Assembly: GCA_949293905.1 (NCBI GenBank)
Contig: CASFFG010000009.1
Coordinates: forward strand, 1-39,900
Reading direction: 5' to 3'
Length of the DNA stretch: 39,900 nt
Source: an uncultured Christensenella sp.
GTDB taxonomy: Bacteria > Bacillota > Clostridia > Christensenellales > UBA1242
The notes below the pieces were generated by a model. The model did no database searches and was not told the origin of the DNA. It worked only from the letters and a program-made list of their open reading frames with translations. The stretch's first letter is position 1. Each line of letters opens with the position of its first letter. A program made the position numbers and the translations under genes. Shown one piece after another: positions 25,754 to 35,852 of the stretch.

Positions 25754-26590
25754 ATGGCTATAAGAAGCAAAAAACCTACCTCAGCAGGTAGCAGATTTGT
25801 CACCTACAAGACATACGAAGAACTCACTAAGGACGCTAAGACCCCTAAGTCATTATTAACAACTGTTAAAAAGACTGGCGGTCGTAACGCACAAGGTAAG
25901 ATTACTGTTCGTAATATCGGTGGTGCTAATAGAAGAAAGTATAGAATTATTGATTTTAAGCGTAAGAAAGATGGCGTTGTTGCTACGGTAGAGAGTATCC
26001 AATATGACCCTAATCGTACTGCATATATTGCACTTTTAGTATACGCTGATGGAGAAAAGAGATTTATCCTTGCTCCTAAGGGCTTAAATGTTGGAGATAA
26101 GGTTATGAGTGGTGCTGGCGCTGAGATAAAGCCAGGAAATGCTCTTGAATTAAAGGACATTCCGCTAGGTGCCAAGGTTCACAATATTGAATTACAACCA
26201 GGACGCGGTGGACAAATTGTTCGTTCGGCAGGATTATCTGCTCAGTTAATGGCTAAAGAAGGAGCATATGCAACTCTTCGTCTTCCTAGTGGAGAGATGA
26301 GAAAGGTTAGCATAAATTGCCGTGCTACAATAGGAGAAATCGGTAATGAAGAGAACGAAATTGTGTCTCTCGGTAAGGCTGGACGCAAGCGTCACTTAGG
26401 TGTTCGTCCGTCCGTTCGTGGTAGCGCGATGAACCCAGTAGATCACCCACACGGTGGTGGTGAAGGTAAATCCCCAGTTGGTCATGCTGGCCCAGTTACG
26501 CCTTGGGGCAAACCTGCACTTGGTTATAAGACTAGAAAACATAATAAAGCATCTGACAAACTTATTGTCAAGAGAGCGAAATCTAAGTAG
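25754..26590 (+). CDS. rplB: 50S ribosomal protein L2
   Basis: 278 residues, normal length. Signature regions: [26 protein letters not shown], and [19 protein letters not shown] with the conserved peptidyl-transferase-centre His. L2 is needed for subunit association and peptidyl transfer. GGAG-type ribosome-binding site. Confidence 0.98.
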   Translation: MAIRSKKPTSAGSRFVTYKTYEELTKDAKTPKSLLTTVKKTGGRNAQGKITVRNIGGANRRKYRIIDFKRKKDGVVATVESIQYDPNRTAYIALLVYADGEKRFILAPKGLNVGDKVMSGAGAEIKPGNALELKDIPLGAKVHNIELQPGRGGQIVRSAGLSAQLMAKEGAYATLRLPSGEMRKVSINCRATIGEIGNEENEIVSLGKAGRKRHLGVRPSVRGSAMNPVDHPHGGGEGKSPVGHAGPVTPWGKPALGYKTRKHNKASDKLIVKRAKSK

Positions 26591-26599
26591 GAGTAGAAT

Positions 26600-26875
26600 A
26601 TGAGTAGAAGTTTAAAGAAAACCCCATATGTAGAAGCGAAATTGATGTCTCGTATTCGCGAAATGAACGAAAAGGGAGAGAAAAAGGCTCTTAAAACTTG
26701 GTCAAGAGCAAGCACAATCTACCCTGAATTCGTAGGACATACAATCGCTGTTCACAATGGTAGAAAACATATACCTGTATACTGTACTGTCGACATGGTT
26801 GGTCATAAGTTAGGTGAATTTGCACCTACTCGTACCTTCAAGGGACATAAGCAGAAAGAGGCTAAGAAGAAATAG
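26600..26875 (+). CDS. rpsS: 30S ribosomal protein S19
   Basis: 91 residues beginning [16 protein letters not shown]. It carries [23 protein letters not shown] and ends in a [13 protein letters not shown] segment, all typical of S19 in the 30S head. Normal length. Confidence 0.97.
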   Translation: MSRSLKKTPYVEAKLMSRIREMNEKGEKKALKTWSRASTIYPEFVGHTIAVHNGRKHIPVYCTVDMVGHKLGEFAPTRTFKGHKQKEAKKK

Positions 26876-26884
26876 GAGTAGACT

Positions 26885-27274
26885 ATGGCAAAGAGAATTA
26901 GAGAAAAAACTGAATTGTTGAAACAGACTAAAGACACTCGTCCTTATGCTAGTGTGCGCTATGTTAGACTTTCTCCTACAAAGGCTAAAATCGTTATCGA
27001 CACAGTAAGAGGTAAGAGTTATGATGATGCGGTGGCTATATTGTCGAATATGCCACATGATGCGGCTGCAGTACTACTTAAAGTAGTAAAGTCGGCTGGT
27101 GCTAACGCTGAGAACAATAAAGGTATGAATGTTCACGATTTATACCTTGCTGAAATTGTGCTTGGTCAAGGACCTACTCGTGTAAGTGGACTTAACTATC
27201 ACGGTCGTGGTCGCACTAGTAGAATCGTTTCAAGAACTAGCCACATTAAGGTTGTGCTAGATGTAAAGGAGTAA
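26885..27274 (+). CDS. rplV: 50S ribosomal protein L22
   Basis: 129 residues. An N-terminal extension of about 15 Lys/Arg-rich residues precedes the usual core YVRLSPTKAKIVIDTVRGK. The tunnel-loop region is visible (GPTRVSGLNYHGRGRTSRI, then SHIKVVL). L22 lines the exit tunnel with L4. Only 3 bases separate its stop from rpsC. Confidence 0.96.
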   Translation: MAKRIREKTELLKQTKDTRPYASVRYVRLSPTKAKIVIDTVRGKSYDDAVAILSNMPHDAAAVLLKVVKSAGANAENNKGMNVHDLYLAEIVLGQGPTRVSGLNYHGRGRTSRIVSRTSHIKVVLDVKE

Positions 27275-27277
27275 TTT

Positions 27278-27955
27278 ATGGGACAAAAAGTTAATCCAAA
27301 TGGTATGCGTCTTGGAATAAATAAGACATGGAATTCTTTCTGGTTTGCAGACAAGAAAGATATTGCTAAAAATATTAAGGAAGATAACACTATCCGTAAA
27401 TATATCCTTAAAGAATATAAAAACTGCGCACTATCGAACGTTTTAATTGAGAGAACAAACGATAGTTTAACCGTTTCTATCTATACGGCTAAACCAGGTG
27501 TGTTAATCGGTCAAAAGGGTGCTGGTGTAGAGCAGTTAAAGAAAAATGTTGAGAAATTATCTAACGCTAAGCGCGTAAATGTGAATATCGTTGAGATTAA
27601 AAACCCTGATTTAGATGCAAAACTTGTCGCTGAATCTATCGCTAGTCAGTTAGAGAAGCGTGCTCAATTTAGACGCGTTATGAAATCTGCTATGCAAAGA
27701 GTTATGCGCGCAGGTGCACAGGGTGTTAAGACCATGGTATCAGGTCGACTTGACGGCGCTGAAATCGCTCGTAGTGAGCACTACCACGAAGGCTCACTTC
27801 CGCTTCACACAATTAGAGCGGATATAGATTATGCTTGCGTTGAAGCACATACAACTTTTGGTGTGCTTGGCGTAAAAGTATGGATTTATAAGGGCGAGAT
27901 TTTAGGTAAAGTTTCTCAAAGTTCTGTACAAAATCACAAGAAAGGAGAGAACTAA
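27278..27955 (+). CDS. rpsC: 30S ribosomal protein S3
   Basis: 225 residues. It starts [14 protein letters not shown] and has a KH-type RNA-binding motif ([17 protein letters not shown]) at about 73-90 and the C-terminal [21 protein letters not shown] signature. S3 sits at the mRNA entry channel. One base separates it from rplP. Confidence 0.97.
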   Translation: MGQKVNPNGMRLGINKTWNSFWFADKKDIAKNIKEDNTIRKYILKEYKNCALSNVLIERTNDSLTVSIYTAKPGVLIGQKGAGVEQLKKNVEKLSNAKRVNVNIVEIKNPDLDAKLVAESIASQLEKRAQFRRVMKSAMQRVMRAGAQGVKTMVSGRLDGAEIARSEHYHEGSLPLHTIRADIDYACVEAHTTFGVLGVKVWIYKGEILGKVSQSSVQNHKKGEN

Positions 27956-27956
27956 T

Positions 27957-28388
27957 ATGTTATTACCTAAGAGAGAAAAGAGAAGAAAACAATTTCGCGG
28001 TCGTATGACTGGCCGTGCTATTCGTGGTAGCAAAGTTGTTTATGGAGACTACGGTCTTCAAGCGGTAGAGCCATGCTGGATGACTCCTAACCAAATCGAA
28101 GCCGCTCGTGTTGCAATAAATAGATACATGAAGCGTGGTGGAAAGTTATGGATAAAGGTGTTCCCAGATAAGCCTATCACTAAGAAACCTGCCGACACTC
28201 GTATGGGTAGCGGTAAAGGTGCGCAAGTAGGTCACGTAGCAGTCGTAAAGCGTGATAGAGTTATATTCGAAGTAAGTGGTCCAAGCGAAGAAGTTTGCTT
28301 AGAGGCTTTAAGACTTGCTTCACACAAACTTCCTTGCAAAACTAGAATAGTTCGTAAGGAAAAAGGCGGTGAAAACAATGAAGAATAA
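27957..28388 (+). CDS. rplP: 50S ribosomal protein L16
   Basis: 143 residues starting [19 protein letters not shown]. It carries [22 protein letters not shown] and [18 protein letters not shown]16 organises the A-site region of the 50S. Its 3' end overlaps rpmC by about 11 bases. Confidence 0.97.
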   Translation: MLLPKREKRRKQFRGRMTGRAIRGSKVVYGDYGLQAVEPCWMTPNQIEAARVAINRYMKRGGKLWIKVFPDKPITKKPADTRMGSGKGAQVGHVAVVKRDRVIFEVSGPSEEVCLEALRLASHKLPCKTRIVRKEKGGENNEE

Positions 28389-28578
28389 TTACAAAGATAT
28401 GACTATTAAAGAATTAAACGCAGAAGAAAGTAAACTTCGTAGCGAACTCTTCAACCTAAATTTCCAAAAGAAAGTTGGACAACTAACTGACAGTGCACGA
28501 ATTGGGATAACGAAGAGAAATATCGCTCGTGTTAAAACTGCTATTAGACAAAAACAAATCGCTGGAGCAAAGGAGTAA
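28378..28578 (+). CDS. rpmC: 50S ribosomal protein L29
   Basis: 66 residues from [14 protein letters not shown]. It contains the L29 pattern [18 protein letters not shown] and [19 protein letters not shown] nine bases upstream (28369) is an alternative start, but GGCGGTGA is well spaced for the ATG at 28378. Overlap with rplP implies translational coupling. Confidence 0.93.
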   Translation: MKNNYKDMTIKELNAEESKLRSELFNLNFQKKVGQLTDSARIGITKRNIARVKTAIRQKQIAGAKE

Positions 28579-28582
28579 TATT

Positions 28583-28843
28583 ATGGAAGAAAAGCAAGTA
28601 AACCACAAGACAATTCAAGGTGTTGTTGTTTCTGATAAAATGGACAAAACTATTACTGTTTTGGTTACCAGCAAGAAAAAACACCCAATTTACAAAAAGT
28701 ATATGACTTATACTAAAAAATATAAGGCACACGATGAGAAGAATGAAGCACATACTGGTGACACAGTCGTAATTATTGAGACTCGTCCGCTAAGTAAAGA
28801 TAAGTATTTTAGACTTCTTTCTATCGTTGAGCGTGCTAAGTAG
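28583..28843 (+). CDS. rpsQ: 30S ribosomal protein S17
   Basis: 86 residues starting [20 protein letters not shown]. The OB-fold core with [27 protein letters not shown] and [14 protein letters not shown] is typical of S17. A longer frame opens at 28529 inside rpmC, but AAAGGAG ahead of 28583 and family length support the shorter protein. Confidence 0.96.
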   Translation: MEEKQVNHKTIQGVVVSDKMDKTITVLVTSKKKHPIYKKYMTYTKKYKAHDEKNEAHTGDTVVIIETRPLSKDKYFRLLSIVERAK

Positions 28844-28852
28844 GAGGCGGAT

Positions 28853-29221
28853 ATGATACAACCATTATCATTATTGAATGTTGCTGATAACTCTGGCGCA
28901 AAACAAATTATGTGCATTAGATGTTTAGGTGGCAGTAAGCGTAAATTCGCAAACATCGGCGATATCATAGTTGCTTCTGTTAAAAAGGCTGACCCAGATG
29001 GCAAAGTTAAGAAGGGAGATGTTGTAACAGCAGTTATCGTTAGAACCAAAAAAGGTGTTGAGCGTGCTGATGGCTCGTCAATTAAGTTCGACGACAATGC
29101 AGCAGTTATCATCGATAAACAGAAAAACCCTCGTGGAACGCGTGTGTTTGGGCCAATCGCAAGAGAACTTCGTGCTAGAGGTTTTATGCAAATAATCTCG
29201 CTAGCACCGGAAGTGTTATAG
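28853..29221 (+). CDS. rplN: 50S ribosomal protein L14
   Basis: 122 residues, exact family length. It starts [17 protein letters not shown] and has [20 protein letters not shown] and [15 protein letters not shown]14 sits at the subunit interface and is the docking site of the silencing factor RsfS. Confidence 0.97.
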   Translation: MIQPLSLLNVADNSGAKQIMCIRCLGGSKRKFANIGDIIVASVKKADPDGKVKKGDVVTAVIVRTKKGVERADGSSIKFDDNAAVIIDKQKNPRGTRVFGPIARELRARGFMQIISLAPEVL

Positions 29222-29231
29222 GAGGTCGAAT

Positions 29232-29585
29232 ATGAAATTAAGCGTAAAGAAAGGCGATAATGTTTTAGTTATCGCAGGAAAAGATGCTGGTAAGACTGGT
29301 GAAGTCCTTGAAGTAAATAGAGAAGCAGGCAAAGTTAAAGTCGCTAATGTTAATATTCAATCTCACCACAGAAAGCCAAGAAGTAAAGATGACAAGGGCG
29401 GAATTATTAAAACAGAAGGTGCTGTAGATGTGTCTAATGTGCAAGTTGTTTGCCCAAGTTGTAAGAAGGCTACTCGTGTAGCACATAGCCTAGTAGACGG
29501 GAAGAATGTTCGTGTCTGCAAGAAGTGTGGCGCTACCCTTGATGTAGTAGCAAAGAAAACTGCTAAAAGCAGTAAGAAAGCGTAA
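29232..29585 (+). CDS. rplX: 50S ribosomal protein L24
   Basis: 117 residues. The N-terminal KOW domain ([20 protein letters not shown]) is followed by [10 protein letters not shown] and a zinc-ribbon-like pair ([11 protein letters not shown] and VRVCKKCG). A Lys-rich tail extends the C-terminus. L24 starts 50S assembly. Confidence 0.96.
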   Translation: MKLSVKKGDNVLVIAGKDAGKTGEVLEVNREAGKVKVANVNIQSHHRKPRSKDDKGGIIKTEGAVDVSNVQVVCPSCKKATRVAHSLVDGKNVRVCKKCGATLDVVAKKTAKSSKKA

Positions 29586-29599
29586 AGGAGTATGACATT

Positions 29600-30154
29600 A
29601 TGGAAAAAGAGATAAATAGACGTCATGCATACTATAACGAAGTGGTTAAAAATGCTCTTAAAGAGAAGTTCGGTTACAAAAATGTAATGGAAATTCCAAA
29701 AATTGAGAAAATCATTTTAAGCCTTCGTCTAGGAAAGGAAAAGGGCAACGCAAAGAGTTTTAATACTGCCGTTGACGAGTTGAGTTTAATCGCTGGACAA
29801 AAAGCAGTTCCAACTTATGCGAAAAAGTCCATAGCAAATTTCAAACTTCGTCAAGGAGAAAAAATTGGTGCGAAAGTTACCCTTCGTGGCGAAAAAATGT
29901 ACGAATTTTATGATAGATTAATTTCAGTCGCTCTTCCGCGTGTGCGTGACTTCCAAGGTTTAAGCACAAAATCGTTTGATGGGCGTGGAAATTATAGTTT
30001 CGGCGTTAAAGAGCAGATTATCTTCCCAGAGATTATCTATGATAAAATAGATACTGTTCGCGGTTTCGATATAATCATAGTAACAACTGCAAAAACAGAC
30101 GCAGAAGCATTAGAATTATTAAGACAAATGGGCGTTCCATTTAAGAAGAATTAG
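29600..30154 (+). CDS. rplE: 50S ribosomal protein L5
   Basis: 184 residues. It shows [33 protein letters not shown], and the [16 protein letters not shown] signature. L5 binds 5S rRNA and contacts the P-site tRNA. A nearby ATG at 29592 is out of frame. Confidence 0.96.
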   Translation: MEKEINRRHAYYNEVVKNALKEKFGYKNVMEIPKIEKIILSLRLGKEKGNAKSFNTAVDELSLIAGQKAVPTYAKKSIANFKLRQGEKIGAKVTLRGEKMYEFYDRLISVALPRVRDFQGLSTKSFDGRGNYSFGVKEQIIFPEIIYDKIDTVRGFDIIIVTTAKTDAEALELLRQMGVPFKKN

Positions 30155-30163
30155 GAGTGAATT

Positions 30164-30349
30164 ATGGCAAGAAAAGCAATGATTAATAAACAGAAAAAAG
30201 AACAGAAATTCACAACGCGTGAATATACGCGATGCTCTATTTGTGGACGTCCACATGCAGTACTTAAAAAGTATGGAATTTGCAGAATTTGTTTTAGAAA
30301 TTTAGCGCACAAAGGTGAAATTCCTGGTGTTAAGAAGTCTAGTTGGTAA
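30164..30349 (+). CDS. rpsN: 30S ribosomal protein S14, zinc (type Z)
   Basis: 61 residues, the short zinc-binding form. Ligands C24, C27, C40 and C43 ([11 protein letters not shown] and ICRICFRN) and the ending [11 protein letters not shown] are all standard. S14 lies in the 30S head. Confidence 0.97.
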   Translation: MARKAMINKQKKEQKFTTREYTRCSICGRPHAVLKKYGICRICFRNLAHKGEIPGVKKSSW

Positions 30350-30361
30350 AAGGAGAAAGTT

Positions 30362-30760
30362 ATGTTAAGTATAGACCCAATCGCAGATATGCTTACTCGT
30401 ATTCGCAATGCGAATTCGAACAAGCATGAGAGTGTACTTGTTCCAAATTCAAAGACTAAACGCGCTATCGCTGACATTTTAAAGGAAGAAGGATATATCT
30501 CTTCTTACAGTGAAAAAGTTGTTGACGGCGTTAAGATGATGGAAATCGCTCTCAAATATGGTCCTAATGGCGAAAAAGTCATTCAGGGTCTTAAAAGAAT
30601 TAGCAAACCGGGATTAAGAATATATGCTAACGTAGAACAACTCCCTAAGGTTCTTAACGGTCTAGGTATTGCTATCGTGTCCACTAGCAAGGGCATAATG
30701 ACTGATAAAAATGCTAGAAAATTAAATGTAGGTGGCGAAGTGCTCGCCTATGTATGGTAG
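30362..30760 (+). CDS. rpsH: 30S ribosomal protein S8
   Basis: 132 residues. It begins with the family pattern [14 protein letters not shown], followed by [11 protein letters not shown] and the C-terminal [15 protein letters not shown]. In E. coli S8 is the spc-operon repressor. The shared start region here gives no hint either way. Confidence 0.97.
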   Translation: MLSIDPIADMLTRIRNANSNKHESVLVPNSKTKRAIADILKEEGYISSYSEKVVDGVKMMEIALKYGPNGEKVIQGLKRISKPGLRIYANVEQLPKVLNGLGIAIVSTSKGIMTDKNARKLNVGGEVLAYVW

Positions 30761-30771
30761 AGAGGTGTAAT

Positions 30772-31320
30772 ATGTCAAGAATTGGAAAATTACCTATCTC
30801 AATCCCAGCAGGAGTTAGCGTTGAAGTTAACGGCAACATTGTTACTGTTAAAGGTCCTAAGGATACATTAAACTTAGAGATTAAAACTAATAATGTTTCT
30901 GTAAAAGTAGAGAATAACGAAGTTTTAGTTGTTCGTAACGATGAGACTACTGACTCTAATACAAAACAAGGTCTTTATAGACAATTAATTCACAACATGG
31001 TAGTTGGTGTAAAGGACGGATTTAAGAAGTCTTTAACCGTTCAAGGTGTTGGTTACAAGTTAAATAAACAGGGTAATAAACTCGTTATGAATTTAGGCCT
31101 TAGCCACCCAGTAGAATTTGCGGAAGTTGAGGGTATTAAACTCGATGTTCCAGATAACAACACTATCATAGTTAGTGGAGCAAATAAAGAATTAGTAGGC
31201 GCTGTCGCTGCAAAAATCAAGGCATTGCGCCCAATCGAGCCTTATCATGGCTATGGAATTCATTATACAAATGAACCAGTAGTGTTAAAGCCAGGTAAGA
31301 GCGCAGGTAAGAAGAAGTAG
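30772..31320 (+). CDS. rplF: 50S ribosomal protein L6
   Basis: 182 residues from MSRIGKLPISIPAGV. A longer frame opens six codons upstream inside rpsH, but GAGAGGTG before 30772 and the conserved MSRIG start decide it. The C-terminal signature PEPYHGYGI is present as IEPYHGYGIHYTNE, and the tail is Lys-rich. Confidence 0.96.
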   Translation: MSRIGKLPISIPAGVSVEVNGNIVTVKGPKDTLNLEIKTNNVSVKVENNEVLVVRNDETTDSNTKQGLYRQLIHNMVVGVKDGFKKSLTVQGVGYKLNKQGNKLVMNLGLSHPVEFAEVEGIKLDVPDNNTIIVSGANKELVGAVAAKIKALRPIEPYHGYGIHYTNEPVVLKPGKSAGKKK

Positions 31321-31331
31321 GAGGTTAAGTT

Positions 31332-31700
31332 ATGATTAACAAGGTAAATAAGAATAGCCAAAGAGTTAAGCGCCATGTTAGATTGCGTCATAACTTATCT
31401 GGTACTAGTAAATGCCCGCGTCTTTGCGTGTACAGAAGTTTATCTAACATCTATGCACAAATCATTGACGACACCAAGGGTGTAACCTTAGTCGCTTGCA
31501 ACACTACGCAAAAAGAGATTAAGGACAAGATTAAAAATATGACAAATAAAGAGCAAGCAAGATTCATCGGTGAAGAAATCGCTAAACTTGCTAAGAAAAA
31601 GAAGATAACCGAAGTCGTATTCGATAGAGGTGGATATCTTTATACTGGAAGAGTAAAAGAACTTGCTGACGGCGCTAGAGCCGGTGGCTTGAAATTTTAA
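31332..31700 (+). CDS. rplR: 50S ribosomal protein L18
   Basis: 122 residues. It shows [18 protein letters not shown] and [22 protein letters not shown], ending GGLKF. It binds 5S rRNA with L5 in the central protuberance. Confidence 0.97.
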   Translation: MINKVNKNSQRVKRHVRLRHNLSGTSKCPRLCVYRSLSNIYAQIIDDTKGVTLVACNTTQKEIKDKIKNMTNKEQARFIGEEIAKLAKKKKITEVVFDRGGYLYTGRVKELADGARAGGLKF

Positions 31701-31709
31701 GGAGAGATT

Positions 31710-32228
31710 ATGGCACAACAAAAGCGTGAATTTAGAAAACCAAGAGAGGAAGTAAAAGACGAATTTGATAAGAAGATGCTCGCTGTCCGCCGTGTAACGA
31801 AAGTTGTTAAAGGCGGTCGTACGATGCGTTTCTCTGCCTTAGTAGTTGTTGGAGATAAAAAGGGTAGAGTTGGAATGGGAGTAGCAAAGGCTAGCGAAGT
31901 TCCTACCGCTATTGACAAGGCTACTAAGTCTGCTAAGAAATCTCTTATTACTGTTCCAGTGATTAACGGCACAATTCCACATGAAGTTATAGGTAAATTC
32001 GCTAAGACTAGCGTAAAGATGCTTCCTTCTAAAAAGGGTAGTGGACTTATAGCTGGTGGTGCTGCTCGTACAGTATTCGAAATGGCTGGATATACTGATA
32101 TTACAGCAAAAATCTATGGCTCAACGGACAAAATTAATGTGGTTAGAGCAACTCTAAATGGACTTAAATCATTAAGAACAAAAGAGCAAGTTGCTATGCT
32201 ACGCGGAAAGTCTGTTGACGAAATTTAG
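31710..32228 (+). CDS. rpsE: 30S ribosomal protein S5
   Basis: 172 residues. It has the double-stranded RNA-binding region VVKGGRTMRFSALVVVGDKK, GRVGMGVAKASEVP and the GSGLIAGGAARTVFEMAG signature. S5 is central to decoding fidelity and mRNA helicase activity at the entry site. Confidence 0.97.
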   Translation: MAQQKREFRKPREEVKDEFDKKMLAVRRVTKVVKGGRTMRFSALVVVGDKKGRVGMGVAKASEVPTAIDKATKSAKKSLITVPVINGTIPHEVIGKFAKTSVKMLPSKKGSGLIAGGAARTVFEMAGYTDITAKIYGSTDKINVVRATLNGLKSLRTKEQVAMLRGKSVDEI

Positions 32229-32236
32229 GAGGACAT

Positions 32237-32434
32237 ATGGCTAAGAAACAATCTAAAACCATTAAAGTTACTTATGTAAAGAGTGCTATCGGTTTCGATA
32301 AGCGCCAGGCAAAAATTGTTGAAGCATTGGGCTTTAAGAAGTTAGGTCAAACTCGTGTCCTTCCAGACAATGAATGTATTAGAGGTAGCATCTTCAAAGT
32401 TAAACACTTATTAAAAGTGGAAGAAGAGGCTTAA
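32237..32434 (+). CDS. rpmD: 50S ribosomal protein L30
   Basis: 65 residues, normal for bacterial L30: [18 protein letters not shown], then [21 protein letters not shown]30 is absent in some bacterial lineages, so its presence is mildly informative about the group. Confidence 0.96.
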   Translation: MAKKQSKTIKVTYVKSAIGFDKRQAKIVEALGFKKLGQTRVLPDNECIRGSIFKVKHLLKVEEEA

Positions 32435-32444
32435 AGGAGAGATT

Positions 32445-32891
32445 ATGTATATACACGATTTAAGAAATGCAGAAGGTGCTAGACAGTCTAAGAAAAGACT
32501 CGGTCGCGGTATCGGTAGCGGTATCGGTAAGACATCGGGTAAAGGTCATAAGGGACAAAACGCGCGCTCAGGCGGTGGCGTTCGTCCGGGATTTGAAGGT
32601 GGACAAAATCCGCTATATCGTAGACTACCTTCTAAGGGATTTAGCAATGCTAAATTTAAGAAAGTATATTCAGTAGTTAATGTCGCTAGTTTAAACATTT
32701 TCGAACCTAATACCGAAGTTGATGCGGTAAAACTTCTTGAATCCGGAATTTTATCTAAAGTTGAAAAGGACGGAGTTAAGATTTTAGGTAATGGCGAACT
32801 TAAAGTGGCTTTAAAAGTAGTTGCTAATAAGTTCACTAACTCAGCAAAGGAAAAGATTACAGCACAAGGTGGCAGTGTAGAGGAGGTATAA
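32445..32891 (+). CDS. rplO: 50S ribosomal protein L15
   Basis: 148 residues. The Gly/Arg-rich N-terminus ([37 protein letters not shown]) penetrates 23S rRNA. The stop overlaps the secY start (TAATG), so the first translocon component is coupled to ribosomal protein synthesis. Confidence 0.97.
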   Translation: MYIHDLRNAEGARQSKKRLGRGIGSGIGKTSGKGHKGQNARSGGGVRPGFEGGQNPLYRRLPSKGFSNAKFKKVYSVVNVASLNIFEPNTEVDAVKLLESGILSKVEKDGVKILGNGELKVALKVVANKFTNSAKEKITAQGGSVEEV

Positions 32892-34201
32892 TGTTTAAGA
32901 CATTAGCTGACGCATTTAAGATAAAAGAAGTTAGAAATAAGTTACTTCTAACCCTTCTTTTACTCTTTATCTATCGCTTGGGTTGTTGGTTACCTATTCC
33001 AGGTATAGACATCGCGGCGTTAGGAGTAAGCGTGGAAGGAAATACCTTCTTAAGTTTGCTCAGTTCGGTTAGCGGTGGAGCGTTAAGTCAGGGTTCGTTC
33101 CTTGCTTTAGGTGTATCACCGTATATAACCTCATCAATTATAGTACAACTACTATCAATGGTCATTCCTAGTTGGCAAAGGCTAGCAAAGGAAGGCGGTG
33201 CGGACGGAAGGAAGAAGATTAGTCAGTACACTAAAATTACTGCTTTAATCATCGCACTTGCTCAGGCTATTGGTATTGCGGTAGGATTTGGTACTGCTGA
33301 TAGCGTCAATTTAAACGTCTTCGGTGGTAGCGAAGTTGTATGTTATATCTTCATAGTCCTTATGCTAGTTGCCGGTGCTATGTTCACCGTATGGCTAGGA
33401 GAGAAGATTACTGAAATTGGTATTGGTAATGGTATGTCACTACTTATCTTTGTGGGTATACTATCTAGTGCTGGTAGTGCAATTATGGGTAATTTTAGTG
33501 ACCTTGCTGTCGGTGGAGAAACTACTCAGCGTGCAGTATGGCAGTTAGTTTTGTTCGTAGTTGCGCTTATTGCAATATTCGCTCTTGTTGTTTTCGTTGA
33601 CGGCGGAGAGAGAAGAGTTGGTGTTCAGTATGCTAAGCAAATGCGCGGAAGAAAGATGTATGGTGGTCAGTCCACTTTCATTCCTATTCGAGTTAATGCA
33701 AACGGCGTTATGCCAATCATCTTAGCAAGTGCTGTGCTTACCTTCCCGCAACTTATTATGAGCATTTTTTGGCCAAATTCAAATAACGCGTTTATAACAT
33801 GGTGGAACACATATATCGGTGTCGGTTCGTGGGTGTATGCAATATTGATGTCACTATTAATTCTTGCGTTCGCATATTTTTGGACAATGGTTCAGTTCGA
33901 TACGGAAGAAATTAGTCGTCAAATCCAGCAAAATGGTGGATTTATACCTGGAATTCGACCTGGAAAACCTACTGCTCAGTATTTGAGCGGAATAAATAAG
34001 AAAATTACATTATTTGGTGCTATATTCTTGGCTTTCATGGCATTAATTCCTACATTACTATTCACAGCAATAGGAACGGGCGGATTAAATAGTGCATTTA
34101 GTGCTACTGGTATGTTAATCGTAGTATCCGTAGCCCTTGAATTTGATAAGCAGTTAGAGGCACAAATGATGATGCGTAACTATCGCGGATTCTTGAAGTA
34201 G
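32891..34201 (+). CDS. secY: Protein translocase subunit SecY
   Basis: 436 residues with ten hydrophobic membrane segments. Family regions: RLGCWLPIPGID in the plug area, LGVSPYITSSIIVQLL, the cytoplasmic loop GGERRVGVQYAKQMRGRKM, and NGGFIPGIRPGKPTAQYL. SecY is the channel of the Sec machinery in the cytoplasmic membrane, the likely export route of the two repeat-rich surface proteins in this window. Confidence 0.98.
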   Translation: MFKTLADAFKIKEVRNKLLLTLLLLFIYRLGCWLPIPGIDIAALGVSVEGNTFLSLLSSVSGGALSQGSFLALGVSPYITSSIIVQLLSMVIPSWQRLAKEGGADGRKKISQYTKITALIIALAQAIGIAVGFGTADSVNLNVFGGSEVVCYIFIVLMLVAGAMFTVWLGEKITEIGIGNGMSLLIFVGILSSAGSAIMGNFSDLAVGGETTQRAVWQLVLFVVALIAIFALVVFVDGGERRVGVQYAKQMRGRKMYGGQSTFIPIRVNANGVMPIILASAVLTFPQLIMSIFWPNSNNAFITWWNTYIGVGSWVYAILMSLLILAFAYFWTMVQFDTEEISRQIQQNGGFIPGIRPGKPTAQYLSGINKKITLFGAIFLAFMALIPTLLFTAIGTGGLNSAFSATGMLIVVSVALEFDKQLEAQMMMRNYRGFLK

Positions 34202-34209
34202 GAGAGAAA

Positions 34210-34824
34210 ATGAATATTGTTCTATTAGGTATTCAAGGGTGCGGTAAGGGTACTCTTGTAAACAATCTAGAAAAACATATCGATTTTGATTTAATTTCGG
34301 TAGGTAAACTTCTTCGTGACGAAGTGTCAACTGGTTCAGCGCTTGGACAACATATAAAAAGGGTTCAACTCTCAGGCAGGCTAGTGGAAATTGCTATCGT
34401 TATGGACACGTTGAAGAAGAAATTAAAGTCCAGCACAAAAAAGATTACAATTTTTGACGGTTTTCCACGAAATATCGAGCAATTACATGAGTTAGATAAA
34501 ATCTGCAAAGTGGATAAAGTGATTTATCTAAATCTAAGTAAAGAGACGGCAATAGAGCGCATTTTAAATAGATTAAACTGCTTAAAATGTGGATATATTA
34601 CTGACAAAAAGAGTGCAAAAAATTTGATTTGCCCGATGTGTGGTGCAAAACTTGTGACTAGATTTGACGACAATATTGAATCTGTAAATACCAGATTTGA
34701 ACAATATTTTAACGAAACATATCCGCTGATAGACATATATCGCTCGCGCGGAGTATTATTCGAAATTGATGCGAGTAAGACCCCAGACGAGATTTTAGAT
34801 GATGTTTTAAGGGTGATAGAATGA
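34210..34824 (+). CDS. adk: Adenylate kinase, divergent, with zinc-type LID
   Basis: 204 residues. The P-loop GIQGCGKGT is at 7-15 (usual GxPGxGKGTQ), so the Pro is replaced by Gln and the following Gln by Leu. The AMP-binding region reads ISVGKLLRDE (usual ISTGDMLR) and FDGFPRN. The LID has a four-Cys zinc site (CLKCG and CPMCGAKL), and TRFDDNIESVNTRFEQY keeps the family Arg and Asp pattern. Of the usual GRR before the first Cys only one Arg remains (ILNRLNC). It interconverts ATP, ADP and AMP. The gene stop overlaps map (ATGA). Divergence might reflect altered nucleotide handling, but its position in the spc cluster makes Adk by far the best call. Confidence 0.88.
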   Translation: MNIVLLGIQGCGKGTLVNNLEKHIDFDLISVGKLLRDEVSTGSALGQHIKRVQLSGRLVEIAIVMDTLKKKLKSSTKKITIFDGFPRNIEQLHELDKICKVDKVIYLNLSKETAIERILNRLNCLKCGYITDKKSAKNLICPMCGAKLVTRFDDNIESVNTRFEQYFNETYPLIDIYRSRGVLFEIDASKTPDEILDDVLRVIE

Positions 34825-35567
34825 ATATTACTATTAAAAACAGTGAAGAAATAGAAAAAATGCGTGTTGCTGGAAAGATTTTAAAGCAGACGCTAGACTT
34901 AATCGAGTCATCTATTTATCCAGGCCAAACCACTTCGCGCCTTAATGATTTGGCTTATAAATATATAATTTCCCAAGGCGCAAAACCTTCCTTTTTAAAT
35001 TATGAGGGCTTTCCATACACTATCTGCGCGAGTTTAAACGAGCAGGTAGTGCATGGATTTTGCACCGATGTTCCCCTAAAAGAAGGCGACATAATCAGTA
35101 TTGATTGCGGAGTTATCTGGGAGGGGTATCATAGCGATGCTGCTCGTACATTCCCAGTCGGGACAATATCAAAAGAGAAGCAGGCGCTAATTGAAGCCAC
35201 TAAGCAGTCATTCTTTGAAGGAATAAAAGATATAAAAGCGGGTTCTAGGCTTGGTCACATAAGTCATAGAATACAAACCTATCTAGAAGAGCGTGGCTAC
35301 GGGGTGGTAAGAGAACTCACAGGGCACGGCATAGGGACTAACCTACATGAAGACCCGTATGTTCCAAATTACGGTAAGTATAATTCAGGTATTGTACTTA
35401 GCGAAGGTATGACCTTAGCCATCGAACCAATGTCTACTTTAGGCAAACGCGATGTATTCTTAGAAGACAACGATTGGACAGTTACCACATGGGACGGTAG
35501 TCCAAGCGCACACTATGAAAACACCGTTTTAATAACAAAAGATGGAGTAGAAATTCTAACATTGTAG
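34821..35567 (+). CDS. map: Methionine aminopeptidase type I
   Basis: 248 residues, normal for bacterial MetAP-I. All five metal ligands are visible: D95 (SIDCG), D106 (GYHSDAARTF), H169 (LTGHGIGTNLHEDP), E202 (LAIEPM) and E233 (HYENTVLIT). It removes the initiator Met from new proteins. There is no N-terminal zinc-finger linker, so this is the short type. The ATG overlaps the adk stop by four bases. Confidence 0.97.
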   Translation: MNITIKNSEEIEKMRVAGKILKQTLDLIESSIYPGQTTSRLNDLAYKYIISQGAKPSFLNYEGFPYTICASLNEQVVHGFCTDVPLKEGDIISIDCGVIWEGYHSDAARTFPVGTISKEKQALIEATKQSFFEGIKDIKAGSRLGHISHRIQTYLEERGYGVVRELTGHGIGTNLHEDPYVPNYGKYNSGIVLSEGMTLAIEPMSTLGKRDVFLEDNDWTVTTWDGSPSAHYENTVLITKDGVEILTL

Positions 35568-35574
35568 GAGTATT

Positions 35575-35850
35575 ATGATTAGCGAATTTAAGGTGGGGGA
35601 TATAGTAAAATCGCTTAAAGGACACGATAAAGATCATGTTTTTCTCGTACTAACTATTGACAAAAATGGATATCTTGCTATAATAGATGGTAGATTGAGA
35701 AAACGAAAGAATATAAAGAAAAAAAATCCTAAGCATTTACTAAAAATCGCTCACGATGACGAGATTTTAAATAAGGCTAATTCGCCTATCGCTACTGATA
35801 CTGAAATCTACAATGCGATTAAGAAATATCAATCTAATGTAAAGGAGTAA
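35575..35850 (+). CDS. KOW-domain RNA-binding protein
   Basis: 91 residues. The first 55 residues carry a KOW-like motif (FKVGDIVKSLKGHDKDHVFL, then YLAIIDGRLR) with a basic stretch (RKRKNIKKKNPKHLLKI), resembling eukaryotic/archaeal L14e-type domains. A helical acidic tail follows. Clostridia often have such a gene between map and infA. The function is not established to my knowledge; ribosome or rRNA binding is the reasonable inference from position and domain. Confidence 0.8.
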   Translation: MISEFKVGDIVKSLKGHDKDHVFLVLTIDKNGYLAIIDGRLRKRKNIKKKNPKHLLKIAHDDEILNKANSPIATDTEIYNAIKKYQSNVKE

Positions 35851-35852
35851 AA

